The notes: generated by a model from the letters alone, not told the origin. 47,289 bases of DNA from an uncultured SAR324 cluster bacterium (GCA_902564345.1 CACFAY010000007.1:1-47289); one strand, 5' to 3'. Shown: positions 16,065 through 25,580, counted from the stretch's first letter. Numbers and translations are program-made.

Positions 16065-16139
16065 TGGAGCCTGAGAGCAGAGTTGAACTGCCGACCTTTT
16101 CCTTACCAAGGAAACGCTCTACCACTGAGCTACCCAGGC
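16065..16139 (-). tRNA. tRNA-Thr (GGU anticodon)
   Basis: The minus-strand cloverleaf has acceptor arms GCCTGGG and CTCAGGC (one G-T), discriminator T and encoded CCA. The anticodon stem-loop TTTCC-TTGGTAA-GGAAA reads GGT. In many bacteria tuf follows this tRNA; here rpmG follows. Confidence 0.96.
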
Positions 16140-16175
16140 TTTCTTCTCCCATTGTACCATGCTCCAAATGCCCTA

Positions 16176-16260
16176 TGGTGGGGAGAGAAGGATTCGAACC
16201 TTCGAAGGCTTAGCCGTCAGATTTACAGTCTGATCCCGTTGACCGCTTGGGTATCTCCCC
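16176..16260 (-). tRNA. tRNA-Tyr (GUA anticodon)
   Basis: This 85-base class II tRNA on the minus strand has acceptor arms GGGGAGA and TCTCCCC, discriminator A and encoded CCA. The anticodon loop CTGTAAA gives GTA, and the long variable arm is typical of bacterial tRNA-Tyr. Confidence 0.97.
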
Positions 16261-16264
16261 ATGC

Positions 16265-16340
16265 TGGAGCTGGCAATAGGACTTGAACCTACAACCTGCT
16301 GATTACAAATCAGCTGCTCTACCAATTGAGCTATGCCAGC
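16265..16340 (-). tRNA. tRNA-Thr (UGU anticodon)
   Basis: The minus-strand cloverleaf has acceptor arms GCTGGCA and TGCCAGC, discriminator T and encoded CCA. The anticodon stem-loop GCTGA-TTTGTAA-TCAGC reads TGT. It is the first gene of the operon, about ten bases after the predicted transcription start. Confidence 0.97.
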
Positions 16341-16356
16341 ATGAGTTAAACGTTTA

Positions 16357-16385
16357 ATTATGTGTTTTTATCAAATTATTGTCAA
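16357..16385 (-). promoter_or_regulatory. Promoter of the tRNA-secE-nusG-ribosomal protein operon
   Basis: On the minus strand a perfect TTGACA (plus 16380-16385) and CATAAT (plus 16357-16362) are 17 bases apart. The implied start lies just before tRNA-Thr(UGU). This is the best sigma70 promoter in the window and could drive everything down to the rplL terminator. Confidence 0.8.
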
Positions 16386-16448
16386 TAGGAAACATTTATA
16401 AAATTAGCTGCGCATCCAAAGAATAATTAAGAATTACTGAAACAATAA

Positions 16449-17735
16449 TTAAGCAGCAGCAAGAGAAATTTCAGAAGCATTAGAGTTTTTTCTTTCCGGA
16501 AGCTTGATCATATGGTCTTTGCTGAACTGATAATCTTTAAAAACTTCTTCCGCACGTAATAATTGATACTTTCCCTCTTCAAGCTTATGAGTGGTATCTT
16601 TCAACCTGTATACATTATGACCACATGTCCATATTTTGAAATTACGAAACTGTGTACATAGGCAAGTCTTATCCTCTACGGAAATATTTTTTGAATTTTT
16701 TTCAAATTCACGATTATACGCATCAACGTATTGACAATTCCCATTGCTGTCTAAAATATATCCAAATGCTTCACAATTTGGACGAATACCCGTTCCTATT
16801 CCAGGTGACTGTTTCAGCATTCGCATCGGATATCCAGTAGGGGAAATTGTATTAACAACTATGTCTTCTTCGACAGCTTCTAAATAACTCTGTTTTGTTT
16901 TCTCAGGCAAACCACATTCTTCAGTGACTGTAAATCTTGTAGCAACCTGTACCGCAGAAGCCCCAGATTCTAAATATTCTACTCCATCACTTCCTGTAAA
17001 AATTCCGCCAGCCGGTATTACTGGAATGTCCAAATCATTCTGATTTAAGTAATCCAAAATTTCATTTACAATTGATTTAAGATTATATTCATGCCAGTCA
17101 TCAGCTCCAAAACCCAAGTGTCCCCCTGCCATAGGTCCTTCCACAGTTATATAGTCGGGAAGTCGCTTAAATTTTGCTGCACGTTTAAGAAAAGGACGAA
17201 GAGCACGCAAGGAAGAAACGATAACCCCAATCATTACATCATGAAACCTTGGATGATCCTTCATAAGTTCCATTGAACCTAAATGAAGTCCAGCACTTAA
17301 TGTGATCCCATCAATTCCAGCATCCATCGCCGCAATCAGTCGAGTTTGCAAAGTATTACGTGGACTGTTCATGGTCAGTTTTTCCATGCAGTTTATGAAT
17401 ATTGCTCCATCACCTTTTTTTGAGCTCATGGTTCGGCTTACAAAAAGCTTTTGAGCCTCAGCTAGTCTCTGAAGATCAAACTGCACAATCGATTTATCTA
17501 CATTACCAATATTGAATTTATATTTTTTTTGTTTCTCCTGAACATAGTTTGTTTTAAAACGTCTATCTGATACTGTTGGAACCATAGCGTCAGATATGTG
17601 ACCAATTCCGCCTAAACGAGCTACTTCCAAAGCCAATTCTGCAGTAGAAATATCAACTCCCATTCCTCCTACAAAAATAGGGACATATTCTTTTTCACCC
17701 AGTTTCAGGCGAAAATCATTCATTTTTTTACTCAT
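16449..17735 (-). CDS. Nitronate monooxygenase / FabK-like FMN enzyme
   Basis: This 428-residue TIM-barrel flavoprotein belongs to the 2-nitropropane dioxygenase family. The start has the barrel entry PIFVGGMGVDISTAELALEV. The middle has DAGIDGITLSAGLH and EGPMAGGHLGFG, the FMN loop with the family's catalytic-type His. PVIPAGGIFTGSDGVEYLESGA and ASAVQVATRFTVTEECGLP form the phosphate-binding end. A roughly 100-residue C-terminal extension has a cluster of Cys (CLC, TCGH). The family includes nitronate monooxygenases, the FabK enoyl-ACP reductase and PfaD; the exact substrate cannot be read from sequence. It is the last gene of the ftsH-psd-fabI run, 54 bases after fabI, which makes a lipid-related redox role worth considering. 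The start is ATG at 17735. Confidence 0.8.
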   Translation of the reverse strand: MSKKMNDFRLKLGEKEYVPIFVGGMGVDISTAELALEVARLGGIGHISDAMVPTVSDRRFKTNYVQEKQKKYKFNIGNVDKSIVQFDLQRLAEAQKLFVSRTMSSKKGDGAIFINCMEKLTMNSPRNTLQTRLIAAMDAGIDGITLSAGLHLGSMELMKDHPRFHDVMIGVIVSSLRALRPFLKRAAKFKRLPDYITVEGPMAGGHLGFGADDWHEYNLKSIVNEILDYLNQNDLDIPVIPAGGIFTGSDGVEYLESGASAVQVATRFTVTEECGLPEKTKQSYLEAVEEDIVVNTISPTGYPMRMLKQSPGIGTGIRPNCEAFGYILDSNGNCQYVDAYNREFEKNSKNISVEDKTCLCTQFRNFKIWTCGHNVYRLKDTTHKLEEGKYQLLRAEEVFKDYQFSKDHMIKLPERKNSNASEISLAAA

Positions 17736-17789
17736 AATCTTTAGCCAGTGTTAGGTTTTGATTTCAGCAAAATTTATTTTTTGCCTCGA

Positions 17790-18572
17790 TCAGTTAGCCA
17801 TAATTGAATACCCACAATCTACGTATATCACCTGACCGGTAATTCCAGAGGATGCATCACTTGCTAGAAATAATGCTGTATTAGCAACTTCTTCCTGTGT
17901 CACTGTTCTTTTCATTGCTGAATGTGCTCCTCCAATTTTCATCAATTCTGCAAAATCCTTAATTCCTGATGCAGATAATGTCTTAATAGGACCAGGAGAA
18001 ATTACATTCACTCTGATATTATCCGGACCAACTTCCTTAGCCAGATATCTTGATGAAGACTCTAACGAAGCTTTAGCAGGCCCCATTACATGGTAATGCG
18101 GGACTGCAAGTACGGAACCGATAAAACTCATACTTATAATACTTCCACCACCATTTTTCTTCATCATAGTAGCTGCACCTTCTGCTAAAGGTAATAGAGA
18201 AAATGCACTAATTTCATGAGCTTTTGCAAATCCACTGCGGCTAGTACTCGAAAATCCTACCTGAAGATCTTTTTGGTCTGCAAAAGCTAAGCTATGAACT
18301 AAAAAATCCATCTCACCCCAGTGTTCCTTCAGGCCATCAAATAAAGACTGAATAGCATGATCATCAGAAACATCGCACTCCTGAATAAAGGTAGCGTTAA
18401 TTTCTTTTCCTAGTTTTCTCACATTTGACTCAAATCGCCCTTTTGGGTCTGAAAGATAGGTTAATGCCATTTCTGCACCATGCTTATAGAAACTTTCTGC
18501 AACCGCCCATGCAATACTGCGTTGATTACCGACTCCAAGAATGACACCTTTTTTACCTGATAAACTGTCCAT
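17790..18572 (-). CDS. fabI: Enoyl-[acyl-carrier-protein] reductase (NADH) FabI
   Basis: FabI does the last reduction of each fatty-acid elongation round. The 260-residue SDR protein has the modified Rossmann motif GVGNQRSIAWAVAE (about 13-26). The catalytic Tyr160-x6-Lys167 is in HYHVMGPAKASLE, and ISPGPIKTLSASGI forms the substrate loop. The position matching Tyr146 of E. coli FabI is Phe150 (MSFIGS), an unusual change, while the Tyr156 and Lys163 equivalents are kept. ATG at 18572 has a good AAGGT upstream. It lies 44 bases after psd in the same operon. Confidence 0.92.
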   Translation of the reverse strand: MDSLSGKKGVILGVGNQRSIAWAVAESFYKHGAEMALTYLSDPKGRFESNVRKLGKEINATFIQECDVSDDHAIQSLFDGLKEHWGEMDFLVHSLAFADQKDLQVGFSSTSRSGFAKAHEISAFSLLPLAEGAATMMKKNGGGSIISMSFIGSVLAVPHYHVMGPAKASLESSSRYLAKEVGPDNIRVNVISPGPIKTLSASGIKDFAELMKIGGAHSAMKRTVTQEEVANTALFLASDASSGITGQVIYVDCGYSIMAN

Positions 18573-18616
18573 TATGGTTACCTTAAAAAACTTAGAAAAA
18601 TAATTAGCTTTTAAGT

Positions 18617-19489
18617 TTATTTTTTTCGTATTTTCGAAAATTTCCCTATAGCTTGTCCTAAACGAACTTCATTACCTCTTTCACACTCTTTTAAGTCAAT
18701 TTGTCCCGGCGGGAAAAGGCAAATCACAGTTGAGCCTAATTCGAAAAGACCAATCTCGTCTCCACGCTCCACTCTAAAGGGAGGTTCCAGCAAACTATTT
18801 TGGAATATAGCTCCCGGTCGGTTTGAAGTTAAATTATCATAAACAACACGAATTCTTCCAACTACAGTAGCTCCTATTTTTACAAGAGCACATTCCCCAT
18901 TAAATGATTCAAAATAAGTAATTAATCTTTCGTTTCTGGCAAAAAGTTTCGGCACATGATGTACTCCAAGAGGACTGACCGTCCATAAGTCTCCAGGGAT
19001 ATAGCAAAACTGCTTAATTGCTCCGGTTACCATGCTGTGAATACGATGGTAATTGAATGGAGCTAAATAAATTGTAATGAAAATTCCACCATCGTAAAGC
19101 TTAGATTTCTCAGAATCTTTCAACAATTCAGATAAACGATAATCTAGCCCTTTTGCCTGAATAAGAACTCCGTTATCTATAATACCTGACTCACCCAATA
19201 ATCCGTCTACTGGACTGATAACCGAATCTTTATCCAAATCCAGACTTCTTGCATTTGGGAGAAGTTTTCTCGTAAAAAATTCATTAAAATTTCTGTACTC
19301 AGAAACATGTTTAGAAGCTTCATTAAGGTTTACTCCATATTTCCAAGAAAATAAGCGTATTAACAGTCTCAAAAGGAAACGTGGTAGTTTTGCATCCGCA
19401 ACTAAACCACATAGTCTATTAAAAGAATTACGCGGTAAAATCCAGATAAAATAATATGCTGGTGGACGTCCAAATCCCGGAAGTGCCAT
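18617..19489 (-). CDS. psd: Phosphatidylserine decarboxylase proenzyme
   Basis: Psd makes phosphatidylethanolamine from phosphatidylserine at the inner membrane and cleaves itself to form a pyruvoyl group. The 290-residue protein keeps the family pieces: SPVDG (Asp of the self-cleavage triad), APFNYHRIH (His), and the cleavage motif LGST in FELGSTVICLFPPG, where the Ser becomes pyruvoyl. Length matches bacterial proteobacterial-type Psd. Its ATG at 19489 overlaps the last base of ftsH, so the two are coupled. The likely partner synthase is the tandem CDP-alcohol phosphotransferase at 9.4-10.9 kb. Confidence 0.95.
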   Translation of the reverse strand: MALPGFGRPPAYYFIWILPRNSFNRLCGLVADAKLPRFLLRLLIRLFSWKYGVNLNEASKHVSEYRNFNEFFTRKLLPNARSLDLDKDSVISPVDGLLGESGIIDNGVLIQAKGLDYRLSELLKDSEKSKLYDGGIFITIYLAPFNYHRIHSMVTGAIKQFCYIPGDLWTVSPLGVHHVPKLFARNERLITYFESFNGECALVKIGATVVGRIRVVYDNLTSNRPGAIFQNSLLEPPFRVERGDEIGLFELGSTVICLFPPGQIDLKECERGNEVRLGQAIGKFSKIRKK

Positions 19490-21324
19490 TAGCTTCCAAC
19501 AGGTGCAACCTTGGACTGATCTTTTTTCAGCAATTTCATTATATAGGAACCGTCAATTGTCTCTTCTTTCATTAAAACATCTACAATCTTGTGCAATACT
19601 TGAACATTGTCTCGTAGCAATTTTTTGGCTTTCTCATTATGAAATTTGATAGTCTTTCTCATTTCCACATCAATTTCTGTTGCAGTCTTTTCACTATACT
19701 CACGATCTTTACCTATATCACGTCCCAAGACGTTCATCTGGTTATCGCTTCCAAAAACTATTGGGCCAAATGATTTGCTCATACCCCAACGGCATATCAT
19801 GTTCCTAATTGTGTCAGTTGCCTGCTGGATATCATTACTTGCACCTGTAGTTACCTCATCAAAAATGATTTCTTCTGCAGCACGGCCTCCCATAGCTATT
19901 GTAATTCTATTACTTAAATATTCAAAATCATAGGAATGATTATCATTTTCTGGTAAATACGATGTTAAACCCAGGGCTCTTCCACGAGGAACAATTGTTA
20001 CCTTATGAATTGGATCAGATTTAGGTAATAGTGCTGAAACTAAGGCATGACCAGCTTCATGGTATGCTGTGTTTCGTTTTTCTTTTTCAGACATAACCAT
20101 AGATTTGCGTTCAGTTCCCATCATTACTTTATCGCGTGCCCACTCAAAATCTGCCAAGTTTAACTCTGTCTTATTGTTACGTGCACCTCCAAGAGCTGCT
20201 TCATTGATCAGGTTCTTCAAATCAGCACCTGAAAATCCTGGCGTCCCACGAGCAATTATACTCATGTCAACCTCTTCAACCATCTGTACTTTTTTTGCAT
20301 GTATATTCAATATTTCCTCCCTACCCTTTACATCCGGTAGAGGAATAGAAACATGACGGTCAAAACGACCTGGACGTAGAAGAGCAGGGTCAAGTACATC
20401 TGGTCGGTTTGTCGCCGCAACCACTATAATACCTTCCATACCGTCAAACCCGTCCATTTCTACAAGCAGTTGGTTAAGTGTCTGTTCACGTTCATCATTT
20501 CCTCCACCCATTCCAGTACCTCGGCTCCCACCTACAGCATCTATTTCGTCTATGAAAATTATACAAGGAGCGTTTTGTCTTCCCTGTTCGAACATGTCTC
20601 GCACTCTGCTGGCTCCAACACCAACAAACATTTCCACAAAATCTGAGCCACTCATGCTGAAAAATGGGACTCCCGCTTCGCCTGCAACCGCCTTTGCAAG
20701 TAGCGTTTTACCCGTACCAGGAGATCCAGACATTAACATGCCTTTAGGAATTCTACCGCCAAGTTTTCTGAATTTGGCAGGATCTTTAAGAAACTCAACT
20801 GTTTCTCCTAGATCATCCTTTGCTTCCTCAACTCCAGCAACATCATTAAATGTTATTTTCATCTCGCTGGGCTCAATTTTTTTTGCTCGGCTACGTCCAA
20901 TGGAAAAAAGACCTCCTCCTCCTGAACCACCTTGCATTCTCCGCATGAGAACTAACCAAATTCCAAAAATCAGAAGGAATGGCCCCCAATTTATTAAAAT
21001 GTTTAAATACCAAGGCATAGACTTTTCTGGTACGTAGTTTATCGGAATTTGGTATAAACGAAGATAGTCTATTACACTCGGATCTTCCACAGGGATATAA
21101 GTACGGAAACCAAGTCCTTCTTGGGTAAAACCTTCGATCAAAGAATCTCCAACAATTTGGGCGTTAGCAATTTCTCCAGAGGCAACTAGCGACTTGAAGT
21201 CGCTATAAATCAATTCTTGCGAACGACGATTGCCTGAAGACATATTTCCGCTGTCAAACATTTTTGCCAGGAAAAATGCCAACACCAGCATACTGAGTAT
21301 AATAAGTACGGTCTCTCGTTTCAT
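19489..21324 (-). CDS. ftsH: ATP-dependent zinc metalloprotease FtsH
   Basis: FtsH is the essential membrane AAA+ protease that degrades LpxC, sigma32 and damaged membrane proteins in model bacteria. In 611 residues: membrane segments at about 5-21 and 106-127, periplasmic domain between them, Walker A GSPGTGKT (200-207, Ser for the usual Pro), and Walker B IIFIDEID (255-262). The second region of homology is [20 protein letters not shown], and HEAGH at 422-426 binds zinc. All catalytic parts are present. It is the first gene of the ftsH-psd-fabI-NMO operon; an extended -10 promoter lies about 116 bases upstream. Confidence 0.97.
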   Translation of the reverse strand: MKRETVLIILSMLVLAFFLAKMFDSGNMSSGNRRSQELIYSDFKSLVASGEIANAQIVGDSLIEGFTQEGLGFRTYIPVEDPSVIDYLRLYQIPINYVPEKSMPWYLNILINWGPFLLIFGIWLVLMRRMQGGSGGGGLFSIGRSRAKKIEPSEMKITFNDVAGVEEAKDDLGETVEFLKDPAKFRKLGGRIPKGMLMSGSPGTGKTLLAKAVAGEAGVPFFSMSGSDFVEMFVGVGASRVRDMFEQGRQNAPCIIFIDEIDAVGGSRGTGMGGGNDEREQTLNQLLVEMDGFDGMEGIIVVAATNRPDVLDPALLRPGRFDRHVSIPLPDVKGREEILNIHAKKVQMVEEVDMSIIARGTPGFSGADLKNLINEAALGGARNNKTELNLADFEWARDKVMMGTERKSMVMSEKEKRNTAYHEAGHALVSALLPKSDPIHKVTIVPRGRALGLTSYLPENDNHSYDFEYLSNRITIAMGGRAAEEIIFDEVTTGASNDIQQATDTIRNMICRWGMSKSFGPIVFGSDNQMNVLGRDIGKDREYSEKTATEIDVEMRKTIKFHNEKAKKLLRDNVQVLHKIVDVLMKEETIDGSYIMKLLKKDQSKVAPVGS

Positions 21325-21439
21325 TCTATATATGCTTTCATATAAATATGCTTAAAATAATTTGTAGAAAAAACTTAAGAAAAATTATTATTCGTTAAAA
21401 GTGTGATGTTTTTTCTACGATGATATATATATTTTTAAC

Positions 21440-21448
21440 ATTATAGCA
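21440..21448 (-). promoter_or_regulatory. ftsH: Extended -10 promoter for ftsH
   Basis: On the minus strand TGCTATAAT reads as a perfect TATAAT with the extended TGN element. The -35 region is poor (CTGTCA at 15 bases), as allowed for extended -10 promoters. Confidence 0.5.
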
Positions 21449-22097
21449 TAATTACTGGTTGACAGTTAAGCTATTTTTTATACACATAAAATCTATTCAT
21501 ACTTTGCAGAATTAGTGAAAAACTGCTTTTTCAAACTTAATCATATTTCGCAAAGAACCACTGCACTGCATAATCTTAAGTTAAAGGGAACCATCAATCA
21601 TTTAATCTAGGTAATGATGCATTTATTTGACACATAGTATAGCAAATCACAAGCATTGAAAATATCAAGCAAAACAAACAAAAAATTCAGTACTGTACAA
21701 CCTATGGCTTTAGCAGTAAGTTAAATTATCTGAGAACTTTATGGGTCCAATAATTAATCCTAAATTACTGCCAATGTAATTCATAGGATCTAGTAGTCAA
21801 GTTATTAAATATCATACTATAATTTCTAGGTAACATCATGCAGTTCAGATCAGGTCTTCATCTGTACTAATGTTTCAAAAACCATTTCTTAATCAAAATT
21901 TCTGGTTTATTTTGTGATCTTGGTGTCTATGATTTAGATAATATTTTTTTGTTTATTTTTTTGGAGCCTTTTAAATTTTTTTCAGCTGATTTTAGTTCTT
22001 ATTTTTTACGTTTTCTTGCATTGCATGTGTTTTCAGATACCCTAACATTCTCTTTTAAACATAACTTATAACTTAAAAACCTTTTGACCATGAAATT
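21449..22097. other. Gene-free AT-rich stretch between ftsH and fliF
   Basis: About 650 bases between divergent operons. I see no open frame of note, no tRNA, and no known RNA fold. Several T-rich runs lie at 21900-22010. The fliF-side promoter is not evident, and a flagellar sigma (sigma28 or sigma54) site could be hidden here, but I could not find a convincing one. Confidence 0.4.
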
Positions 22098-22226
22098 ATG
22101 AAACTGCATCATTTTTCATATGGCTGGTCTAATTTGATAAAAAAATTCAATCCTGACTACTCAAAGTTTGGAATCGTATTTGCAGGTGAGATTGTTTCAA
22201 AAATACAAAAAATTTTAGAAGCCTGA
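22098..22226 (+). CDS. Possible small ORF (42 aa) ahead of fliF
   Basis: ATG at 22098 opens a frame of 42 codons ending TGA at 22224-22226. The product begins MKLHHFSYGWSNLIKKF and ends SKIQKILEA: a basic, partly amphipathic peptide. There is no ribosome binding site, and an in-frame stop lies three codons upstream. The stop codon falls inside the left arm and loop edge of an intrinsic terminator, the arrangement expected at the end of a real gene. I do not recognise it, and it may be a remnant or chance. Confidence 0.25.
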   Translation: MKLHHFSYGWSNLIKKFNPDYSKFGIVFAGEIVSKIQKILEA

Positions 22227-22257
22227 CTTTGGTAAATTTGAGAGGCTTCGTTTTTTT
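22218..22257 (+). terminator. Intrinsic terminator upstream of fliF
   Basis: GAAGCCT (22218-22224) pairs perfectly with AGGCTTC (22243-22249) around an 18-base loop. It is followed by G and seven T. It ends only 23 bases before the fliF start, so fliF must be transcribed from a very close promoter, by read-through, or by regulated antitermination. Confidence 0.7.
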
Positions 22258-22280
22258 AATCTAAACACAAATTAAAAAAA

Positions 22281-23894
22281 ATGGCAGAACAAGCCGGTAC
22301 CCTCGCAGATGTAAGATTCCAATTTCAGGATTTTTTTGGTTCTCTAAGTCTTGCTAAACGTATAACTATTTTAGTGGCCTTAGGCGTAATTCTGCTTGGA
22401 ATGGTTAGCTTGATTTTTGTTGCAAACAGAACCACATGGGCTCCTCTTTACTCAAATATGGAACCAGGAGATGCTGCCGTTATAGTAGAAAAGCTTCAGG
22501 AAAATCAAATAGCATATCTGCTTGCTCCGGGAGGCAGAACCATAATGGTAGAACCACACAAAGTAGATCAGGCTCGTTTAATTTTGGCAAAAGAAAAGGT
22601 GTCGCCAGGAAGTGGAGTTGGCTTTCTTGACCTATTTTCTACACCAAGCCTTGGTGAAACAGAATTTCAGCAAGGAGTAAAATACAGAGTTGCCCAAGAA
22701 GGTGAGCTTGCAAGACTTATTTCTACAATTAATGTTGTGAAATCTGCAAAAGTTTCTCTTGCCATACCGCAAAAAACTCTTTTTACAGATAACCAAGAAG
22801 AGCCTAGTGCGGCTATTGCACTGAATCTTACTAGCTCAGGTGCCAGCAGAAGACAGATTGAAACAATAGTTCACCTTGTTGCAAGTGCAGTTGAGGGACT
22901 TGATCCCAAAAATGTAAAAGTTACAGACCAAAACGGAGTATTACTCAGTCGTGGATTTGCAGACAATTCTGCAGGTGGTAAGATGAACGATAATTATATG
23001 TACAAAAGTCGTTTTGAGAAAGAGCTTGAGGCAAAAGTAGTAAGACAGATTGAGGAGGTTGTTGGAAAAGATAGAGTTCGGGTAAATGTCTCAGCAACTC
23101 TGCGTTTTGATAGACAAACTATCAAGGAAGAGTTGGTGGACCCCGATCAAACCAGTATAGTAAGTGAGCAACTAGTTGATGAGGCTTCAACAGGAACAAG
23201 ATCAGTCCCTGTAGGCCCGGCAGGAGTTACAACTAACCTGCCTGAAGCAACCGGACGAGAAGCTGCAACAGTATCAGAATTCAGTAAGAAAAACTCCACT
23301 CGAAACTATGAAAGCAGCCGCAAGGAGATTGTTATGGAGTCAGCTGTTGGAAAAGTTGTGCGTATCAGCATATCTGTTCTTTTAGACAACCGTCGTTCGC
23401 AGATACTTGATGACAGTGGGAATCCCATGGGTCGTACTAACACTCCTTGGACTGAGGAAGAAAAAGAAACAATCGTAGGTTTAGTTAAAGCCGCAATGGG
23501 CTACAATGAAGCACGCGGTGACACTGTGTTTGTTGGGAATATGCCATTTGAAGCTGCAATTGAGGAAGACGAAGCAGCAGAAATTGAGGCCACAAAAGTT
23601 AGAAACAGGTTTATTTTAGATGTAGTACGTTATGTAACTCTCGGTCTTGCTATTCTGGCTTTGATCATGCTTGTAATACGTCCGATGGTGCAAAGACTTA
23701 CTTCCAAACCCGAAGACCTAGATCTGCTGATGGGAATGCCTGCAACCATAGGGGAATTAGAAGGCGAGGAACTTGAAATACCTACCGAAAGGGAGACCGG
23801 TATACCTCCTAGAGAAAAGATTCTAGAAATTGCAAAGCAAGATCCACTCAAGACCTCCGCACTGATAAGAGCATGGCTACGCGATCGTTCATAA
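22281..23894 (+). CDS. fliF: Flagellar M-ring protein FliF
   Basis: FliF forms the MS ring, the first built part of the flagellar basal body in the inner membrane. The 537-residue protein has membrane segments at about 28-47 and 448-467. The ring-building motifs between them include YSNMEPGDAAVIVEKLQ, FQQGVKYRVAQEGELARLIS and VHLVASAVEGLDPKNV. The cytoplasmic C-terminus ends in ILEIAKQDPLKTSALIRAWL, the FliG-binding tail. The start is ATG at 22281 with no ribosome site. A fliH-like gene follows; fliG, normally next, is not here, nor is fliE upstream. Confidence 0.96.
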   Translation: MAEQAGTLADVRFQFQDFFGSLSLAKRITILVALGVILLGMVSLIFVANRTTWAPLYSNMEPGDAAVIVEKLQENQIAYLLAPGGRTIMVEPHKVDQARLILAKEKVSPGSGVGFLDLFSTPSLGETEFQQGVKYRVAQEGELARLISTINVVKSAKVSLAIPQKTLFTDNQEEPSAAIALNLTSSGASRRQIETIVHLVASAVEGLDPKNVKVTDQNGVLLSRGFADNSAGGKMNDNYMYKSRFEKELEAKVVRQIEEVVGKDRVRVNVSATLRFDRQTIKEELVDPDQTSIVSEQLVDEASTGTRSVPVGPAGVTTNLPEATGREAATVSEFSKKNSTRNYESSRKEIVMESAVGKVVRISISVLLDNRRSQILDDSGNPMGRTNTPWTEEEKETIVGLVKAAMGYNEARGDTVFVGNMPFEAAIEEDEAAEIEATKVRNRFILDVVRYVTLGLAILALIMLVIRPMVQRLTSKPEDLDLLMGMPATIGELEGEELEIPTERETGIPPREKILEIAKQDPLKTSALIRAWLRDRS

Positions 23895-24008
23895 TCTTCT
23901 TCCCAGATCTGTTTTATGAACTACAAAATTTTTTTCCGGTTTTTTGATTATTTTATCCTTTGAATAAGAAGAGAACATTAATAATAATTTCAATTTGTAT
24001 ACTATTTC

Positions 24009-25454
24009 ATGTTGGATGAGAATGAATTTAAACCTTTTACCTTGAATGATTTTTCTACTACTGATGACACATCAGAAACCTTTGAAGGGACTTCAGCATC
24101 AAAAGAAATCTCAGCAATTTCCACAGAACTAAGCGATAAGGAATCCTCCGATCGAATTTCTTCCTTTAGACCACTCACTTTTGAAGAGGAAGAAGTTTCA
24201 GAAGACTTTTTACTAAAAAAATCAAATGGCTCTCAGGAAATAAAAACAGATGCCGAGAAAATCCAACTATCAGAGGAATTTAAAAATTCTGAGTTTTTCC
24301 TTGAAAACAGCCTCTTGACAAATGCAGAAGAATTTGCTGAAACAATCAGAGAAGGAGCACAATTGCATAAAGCTCAATTGCTTAAACAGATTGAAGAACA
24401 AGCAAATGACACGGATCGTATTCATCAGAAAACCGTTGCTGAAAATCAGGCTGCAGAGCAAAATAGAAAAAGGCTTTTATCCGAAACTGAAAAAGAAATT
24501 CAAGAGATAAAAAACAAGGGTTACAAAGAGGGTTTTGAGGAAGGTCGCATTAAAGGAATGCAGCAGCGTTACGAAGAAGCTGAACCATTATCTCAACAAG
24601 CAAATAAAATTCTTGAGCAGCTGGATATTTTAAGGAAGGTGGTCCGTTTTCAGGCAGAGGAAGAGTTGGTTAAATTAGCTATAGAGATTTCAAAAAATAT
24701 TGTTACCGAAGAAATTAAGTTAAACCAAGATGTAATTAAAAACATTGTTCAGGCCGCACTGCATGAAACCGAGGTACAGGGAAAAATATTTCTATACCTT
24801 CACCCTGATGATTACCAATTTCTGCTTAAAAGCAAAACCGAACTGGAGCGTTATATTAGCGAAGAACAAAATTTAATTATCAGGCAAAATCCAGAAATGC
24901 AGCTAGGCTCAATAAATATTGAATCTGATGAAGAAATTATCAGCCGTTCGATTATGGAACAATTCAACTTGATTGAAGATAATTTGAATGAAAAAATCGA
25001 AATTCGAAAAACTCATTTAAATGAAGTTGATATTGATGGACACGATTTTAAAATAAAACCCCTTAAGGACAGTAATAAAGGAAATTTAGAATCTGATGAT
25101 TATAAAGACCTTAGAAATTCTGATGAATCTTTAAATCAGAATCTAAAAGAAGAGGAAACAACTGATGAGGAAGATGTTGAAAGAGAAAAAAATGATGATG
25201 ATATTTTGAAATACGTATCAGATCATAATTTTAAAAAGGAAGATCCTGTTCTTGAAGATCAAGCCTTGAACACAGAAAATAACTCTCTCAAAGAGACAGA
25301 TGCTGATTCTAATGAGAAGAAGCACTCCGAGGAAAGTTTCTCACAGGTTAAAAAAATACCAACAGAACAAAAAAATCAATCTCCATTAACAAATGACACA
25401 GGAATTAATGCAGAAACCGAACAAACTGATGAAATTTCTTCTGATTCATCATAG
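24009..25454 (+). CDS. fliH: FliH-like flagellar export regulator, with long acidic extensions
   Basis: FliH binds and restrains the export ATPase FliI. The family core is at about residues 165-330: a G-x3-G stretch (GYKEGFEEGRIKG), a coiled coil, then EELVKLAIEISKNIV and YLHPDDYQFL typical of FliH/YscL. The protein is 481 residues, about twice the usual length. The N-terminal 160 and C-terminal 150 residues are Ser/Glu/Asp/Asn-rich, low in complexity and probably disordered. Placement between fliF and fliI supports the call. The start is ATG at 24009, without a clear ribosome site. Confidence 0.83.
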   Translation: MLDENEFKPFTLNDFSTTDDTSETFEGTSASKEISAISTELSDKESSDRISSFRPLTFEEEEVSEDFLLKKSNGSQEIKTDAEKIQLSEEFKNSEFFLENSLLTNAEEFAETIREGAQLHKAQLLKQIEEQANDTDRIHQKTVAENQAAEQNRKRLLSETEKEIQEIKNKGYKEGFEEGRIKGMQQRYEEAEPLSQQANKILEQLDILRKVVRFQAEEELVKLAIEISKNIVTEEIKLNQDVIKNIVQAALHETEVQGKIFLYLHPDDYQFLLKSKTELERYISEEQNLIIRQNPEMQLGSINIESDEEIISRSIMEQFNLIEDNLNEKIEIRKTHLNEVDIDGHDFKIKPLKDSNKGNLESDDYKDLRNSDESLNQNLKEEETTDEEDVEREKNDDDILKYVSDHNFKKEDPVLEDQALNTENNSLKETDADSNEKKHSEESFSQVKKIPTEQKNQSPLTNDTGINAETEQTDEISSDSS

Positions 25455-25580
25455 GAATTATTTGAAAGCTAAATAGAACAACTGAAAAGTTTTTTTAAAC
25501 CACTAAATAATTTCCGTTAACTATTTTAACATATTTCATCAATAAAGTAATTTAGCCAATAAACATTGAACAGTTGTTTC

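Noticed and set aside
16044-16286. 80-codon plus-strand frame across the tRNA cluster
   Set aside because: It is the antisense of three tRNA genes (typical spurious GEKDSNLRR-like peptide), not a gene.
20552-21037. 161-codon plus-strand frame
   Set aside because: It is antisense to the FtsH AAA domain, with no ribosome site or known motif.
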